Source of the DNA: an uncultured Erysipelotrichaceae bacterium
GTDB taxonomy: Bacteria > Bacillota_I > Bacilli_A > Acholeplasmatales > Anaeroplasmataceae
DNA length: 5,341 bases
Direction: 5' to 3'
Assembly: GCA_902783745.1 (NCBI GenBank)
Contig: CACZRY010000106.1
Span: 1-5,341 of the forward strand
A program made the translations under genes and the position numbers. Positions 4,739 through 5,341 of the stretch are shown here, piece after piece (positions within the stretch are counted from its first letter, which is position 1; each line of letters begins with the position of its first letter). The notes under the pieces were generated by a model. The model had not been told where the DNA came from, did not search any database, and worked only from the letters and a program-made list of their open reading frames with translations.

Positions 4739-5341
4739 CTATGCAAATGTATATAAATATATACCTATCCATTGTACTACCGCACCTGCAATTACAAAGA
4801 AATGCCAAATAAAATGTGCAGATGGCTTCTTCTTTAATAATCCAAATGGAATCATACCAAGTGAATAAACAATTCCTCCACCAAGTATCCATAATAATAA
4901 CGGTATTCTATTATGAATAAAGAATCCTGGTAGATACGAAAGGCCACTCCATCCAATTACAAAATATAAAGTAAAATGTAGTTTTCTAAATTTACCTGGT
5001 CCAAATACACATGCGAATGTAATACCAACAATACACGCAATCCACATTACTATAAAATAAATAATGCCTATTATCTGACCAGTATCTCCATATTCTAGCG
5101 CTAATTCAACTAATTGAAGTGGGGCAAATGTTCCAACAATTTGTAAATAAATAGATGAATAATCAAATCTTCTCCATAATCTTTTAACCTTACTTCCCCA
5201 TTTCCATGAATGGTAAAGACAAGAATTTAAAAACATTATAAACATACAAGTACCATAAACAATTGCGGATGTAATCATTAATGGAGTTTTAGATTTTTGA
5301 AGCATTAATATCATTGCGATTAACGCAAATATTGCGCCTAG
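4739..5341 (-). CDS. hlyIII: Hemolysin III / PAQR-type integral membrane protein, 5' end outside window
   Basis: Multi-helix membrane protein of the HlyIII (YqfA/YplQ) branch of the PAQR superfamily, a putative metal-dependent membrane hydrolase-like family; the haemolysin name derives from one Bacillus cereus protein and does not show that this one lyses cells. Numbering from the ATG at 5314, the conserved metal-site set is present: S31 and H35 in SCLYH, D51 in RRFDYSSIYL, and H167 and H171 in HFIWH. About six hydrophobic helices follow (near 12-32, 52-72, 83-105, 112-132, 138-158, 166-188), with FGPGKFRKLH in a cytoplasmic or loop stretch. The frame stays open upstream of 5314 to the window edge, adding LGAIFALIA, which continues a hydrophobic first helix as family members have, and no ribosome binding site is seen before 5314. 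The true start is therefore beyond 5341, with roughly 15-25 residues missing. It converges on the GGDEF gene and shares its terminator. Confidence 0.92.
   Translation of the reverse strand, partial: LGAIFALIAMILMLQKSKTPLMITSAIVYGTCMFIMFLNSCLYHSWKWGSKVKRLWRRFDYSSIYLQIVGTFAPLQLVELALEYGDTGQIIGIIYFIVMWIACIVGITFACVFGPGKFRKLHFTLYFVIGWSGLSYLPGFFIHNRIPLLLWILGGGIVYSLGMIPFGLLKKKPSAHFIWHFFVIAGAVVQWIGIYLYTFA

Noticed and set aside
5312..5314. ATG at 5314 as the true start of the hemolysin III-like gene
   Set aside because: The frame stays open to the window edge with hydrophobic, family-like residues, and no ribosome binding site precedes this ATG.
1..5341. New multi-gene defence, toxin-antitoxin or mobile system
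   Set aside because: The XRE regulator has no small toxin-like partner gene; the neighbours are a B6 kinase and a peptidase. No transposase, integrase, terminal repeats or CRISPR repeats were seen.
4739..5341. Haemolytic virulence factor
   Set aside because: The family name is historical; HlyIII/PAQR homologues occur widely in harmless bacteria.

Overview
The window comes from a very AT-rich, low-GC Gram-positive-type bacterium (Bacillota/Bacilli-like, possibly an Erysipelotrichia or RF39-type relative; this placement is inference). The reasons are short intergenic gaps, AGGAGG/GGTGAT-type ribosome binding sites, intrinsic hairpin-plus-T-run terminators, and gene families common in Firmicutes. 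TGG encodes Trp in the standard way. The six visible stop codons are TAA (4) or TAG (2).

Layout from left to right: (1) a cold-shock protein gene on the minus strand, with a strong-looking promoter, upstream phased A-tracts and a hairpin at the predicted mRNA 5' end; (2) a divergent 267-bp control region; (3) pepT (tripeptidase) on the plus strand, ended by a clean terminator; (4) a Cro/CI-type (XRE) regulator whose promoter overlaps a perfect palindrome; (5) after an 87-bp gap with repeats but no clear terminator, a pyridoxal/pyridoxamine kinase ended by a terminator; (6) a membrane-anchored GGDEF protein with complete catalytic residues and an unassigned extracytoplasmic region; (7) a bidirectional terminator packed into 30 bp between converging stop codons; (8) a minus-strand hemolysin III/PAQR-type membrane protein whose 5' end lies beyond the window.

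Functionally this is a set of mostly independent transcription units: RNA chaperone, peptide breakdown, B6 salvage, c-di-GMP signalling and a membrane protein. The regulator and the B6 kinase may share a transcript, but nothing else looks like a joint pathway. I found no mobile element, CRISPR array, tRNA/rRNA or defence cassette, and no convincing new multi-gene system. The points most worth following are regulatory: the cold-shock leader, the dyads upstream of pepT and at the regulator promoter, the repeats ahead of the kinase, very short predicted leaders, and the uncharacterised sensor of the GGDEF protein.
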